Shown here piece by piece: positions 5,705 to 6,494 of a DNA stretch of 6,494 bases. The notes under the pieces are model-generated. The model ran no database searches, had not been told where the DNA came from, and worked only from the letters and a program-made list of their open reading frames with translations. This DNA is from an uncultured Lachnospiraceae bacterium. GTDB taxonomy: Bacteria; Bacillota; Clostridia; Lachnospirales; Lachnospiraceae. The translations under genes were made by a program, and so were the position numbers. The stretch covers positions 1-6,494 of the forward strand of contig CAMALN010000098.1 in assembly GCA_945836565.1 (NCBI GenBank), written 5' to 3'. Numbering within the stretch: position 1 is the stretch's first letter; each line of letters opens with the position of its first letter.

Positions 5705-6355
5705 ATGAGACTTAGAAATGTAAAGGGTTCGAGAGAGAATATAGCGGAGAGTGAGTTCGTAATCCATGACGAGACCTCTATGAAGGGTAAGTGGCACGAA
5801 TTCTTCGGAAATGACAACCCTATTCACATAGAGATAGGTATGGGTAAGGGACGATTTATGATGGACCTTGCGGCGCAGAATCCGGATATAAACTATGTGG
5901 GCATAGAGAAGTATTCAAGTGTACTTATCCGTGCTATAGAAAAGCAGACAGAGCTTAAGCTTCCGAATCTTGTATTTATCAGGATGGAGGCAGAATATAT
6001 AGCAGATGTATTTGATAAGGGAGAGGTCGGATATATATATCTTAATTTCTCTGATCCGTGGCCGAAGGACAGACATGCAAAGAGAAGACTTACATCAAAG
6101 GAATTCCTTGCCAGATATGAGCAGATACTTGCTGAAGATGGCGGTGTGACATTTAAGACGGATAATGTGCCGCTTTTTGACTTCTCACTTGAGCAGGTTG
6201 ATGAAGCCGGCTGGGAGCTGTTGAATAAAACCTATGATTTGCATAACTCTGAGTACAATGAGGGAAATATAATGACTGAATATGAGGAAAGATTCTCATC
6301 AATGGGTAATCCTATATGCAGACTGATGTCCCGACCTAAGTGGGATAAAGAGTAA
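5705..6355 (+). CDS. trmB: tRNA (guanine-N7-)-methyltransferase
   Basis: TrmB uses S-adenosylmethionine to methylate N7 of G46 in the variable loop of tRNAs, stabilising the tertiary core; it is cytosolic. The product is 216 aa, normal for the bacterial family. IEIGMGKGRF (42-51) is the SAM-binding glycine loop and YVGIEKY (64-70) ends the next strand with the ribose-contacting acid. NFSDPWPKDRHAKRRLT (114-130) is the family signature. FKTDN (150-154) and TEYEERF (191-197) are the C-terminal motifs involved in catalysis and tRNA recognition. All expected residues are present. The start at 5705 was chosen over 5684 because AAAGAGG lies seven bases upstream and the family normally begins M-R-x-R. 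It is divergent from the dacA operon and is followed closely by a nested hairpin, so it is probably monocistronic. I could not identify a convincing promoter in the AT-rich DNA ahead of it. Confidence 0.97.
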   Translation: MRLRNVKGSRENIAESEFVIHDETSMKGKWHEFFGNDNPIHIEIGMGKGRFMMDLAAQNPDINYVGIEKYSSVLIRAIEKQTELKLPNLVFIRMEAEYIADVFDKGEVGYIYLNFSDPWPKDRHAKRRLTSKEFLARYEQILAEDGGVTFKTDNVPLFDFSLEQVDEAGWELLNKTYDLHNSEYNEGNIMTEYEERFSSMGNPICRLMSRPKWDKE

Positions 6356-6363
6356 CTAAAAGG

Positions 6364-6427
6364 TAAGGCGTGAATATTCTATAATAATAGCAGGCAGCAG
6401 GTATTATTATGAAATGTTCACGCCTTA
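6364..6427. terminator. nested hairpin after trmB, weak T-tract
   Basis: An 11-bp perfect outer stem (TAAGGCGTGAA, 6364-6374, with TTCACGCCTTA, 6417-6427) encloses a nine-pair inner stem (ATAATAATA, 6381-6389, with TATTATTAT, 6402-6410) around the 12-base loop GCAGGCAGCAGG. It begins nine bases after the trmB stop, the place of a terminator. However, the stem exits into AAATATAA rather than a T-run, and reading leftward it exits into only CC-TTTT, so termination would be weak on the + strand. It could act as an mRNA 3'-end stabiliser or a structured RNA. Confidence 0.55.
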
Positions 6428-6494
6428 AATATAAGTTAAATGCATATTTTTATTCAAAACGGTCCATAAATAAGTGTATGAATAATTTGTGTGA
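6428..6494. other. AT-rich right edge without a recognised gene
   Basis: These 67 bases hold no start codon with a ribosome binding site and no recognised motif. They are probably the leader or promoter region of whatever lies to the right. Confidence 0.4.

Noticed and set aside
1..6494. CRISPR arrays, tRNA or rRNA genes, insertion sequences, phage genes
   Set aside because: No spaced direct repeats, no tRNA- or rRNA-like sequence, and no transposase or integrase frame was seen on either strand.

Overview
The window reads as part of a low- to mid-GC Firmicutes chromosome, most likely from the Lachnospiraceae (Butyrivibrio/Roseburia-like). The basis is heavy use of ATA isoleucine codons, strong AGGAGG-type ribosome binding sites, very AT-rich intergenic DNA, a DegS-type cytosolic kinase fold and clostridial-style ArgRS, TrmB and PBP5 sequences. 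The genus is inference.

Layout. Bases 1-448 hold no convincing gene but look like replication/segregation DNA: a 15/16 match to the ParB-binding parS consensus (135-150), a small GC-rich hairpin (156-168), a cluster of DnaA-box-like 9-mers including one perfect TTATCCACA (304-312), and an AT-rich tract that also carries the promoter of the next gene. Bases 449-994 (+) encode a 181-aa protein of unknown function. Bases 1077-1153 form a long nested hairpin that can serve as terminator between two convergent units. Bases 5508-1219 (-) are a three-gene operon with 39-bp gaps: a PBP5-type D-alanyl-D-alanine carboxypeptidase, a DegS-like histidine-kinase homologue, then arginyl-tRNA synthetase. Bases 5705-6355 (+) encode TrmB, the tRNA m7G46 methyltransferase, divergent from the operon and followed by a second nested hairpin (6364-6427). 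The last ~67 bases are AT-rich and hold no recognised gene.

Main points. (1) The kinase homologue aligns with DegS through the coiled coil, DHp helices and ATPase domain, yet Ile replaces the phospho-accepting His and Ile replaces the N-box Glu, while the ATP-binding Asn, DNGxGI and GTT motifs remain; it looks like a pseudokinase, and no response regulator is in the window. (2) The left end combines parS and DnaA boxes although neither dnaA nor rpmH lies on its right side. ArgS and TrmB are translation housekeeping and the carboxypeptidase trims peptidoglycan stem peptides; why the pseudokinase sits between dacA and argS is not explained by known pathways.
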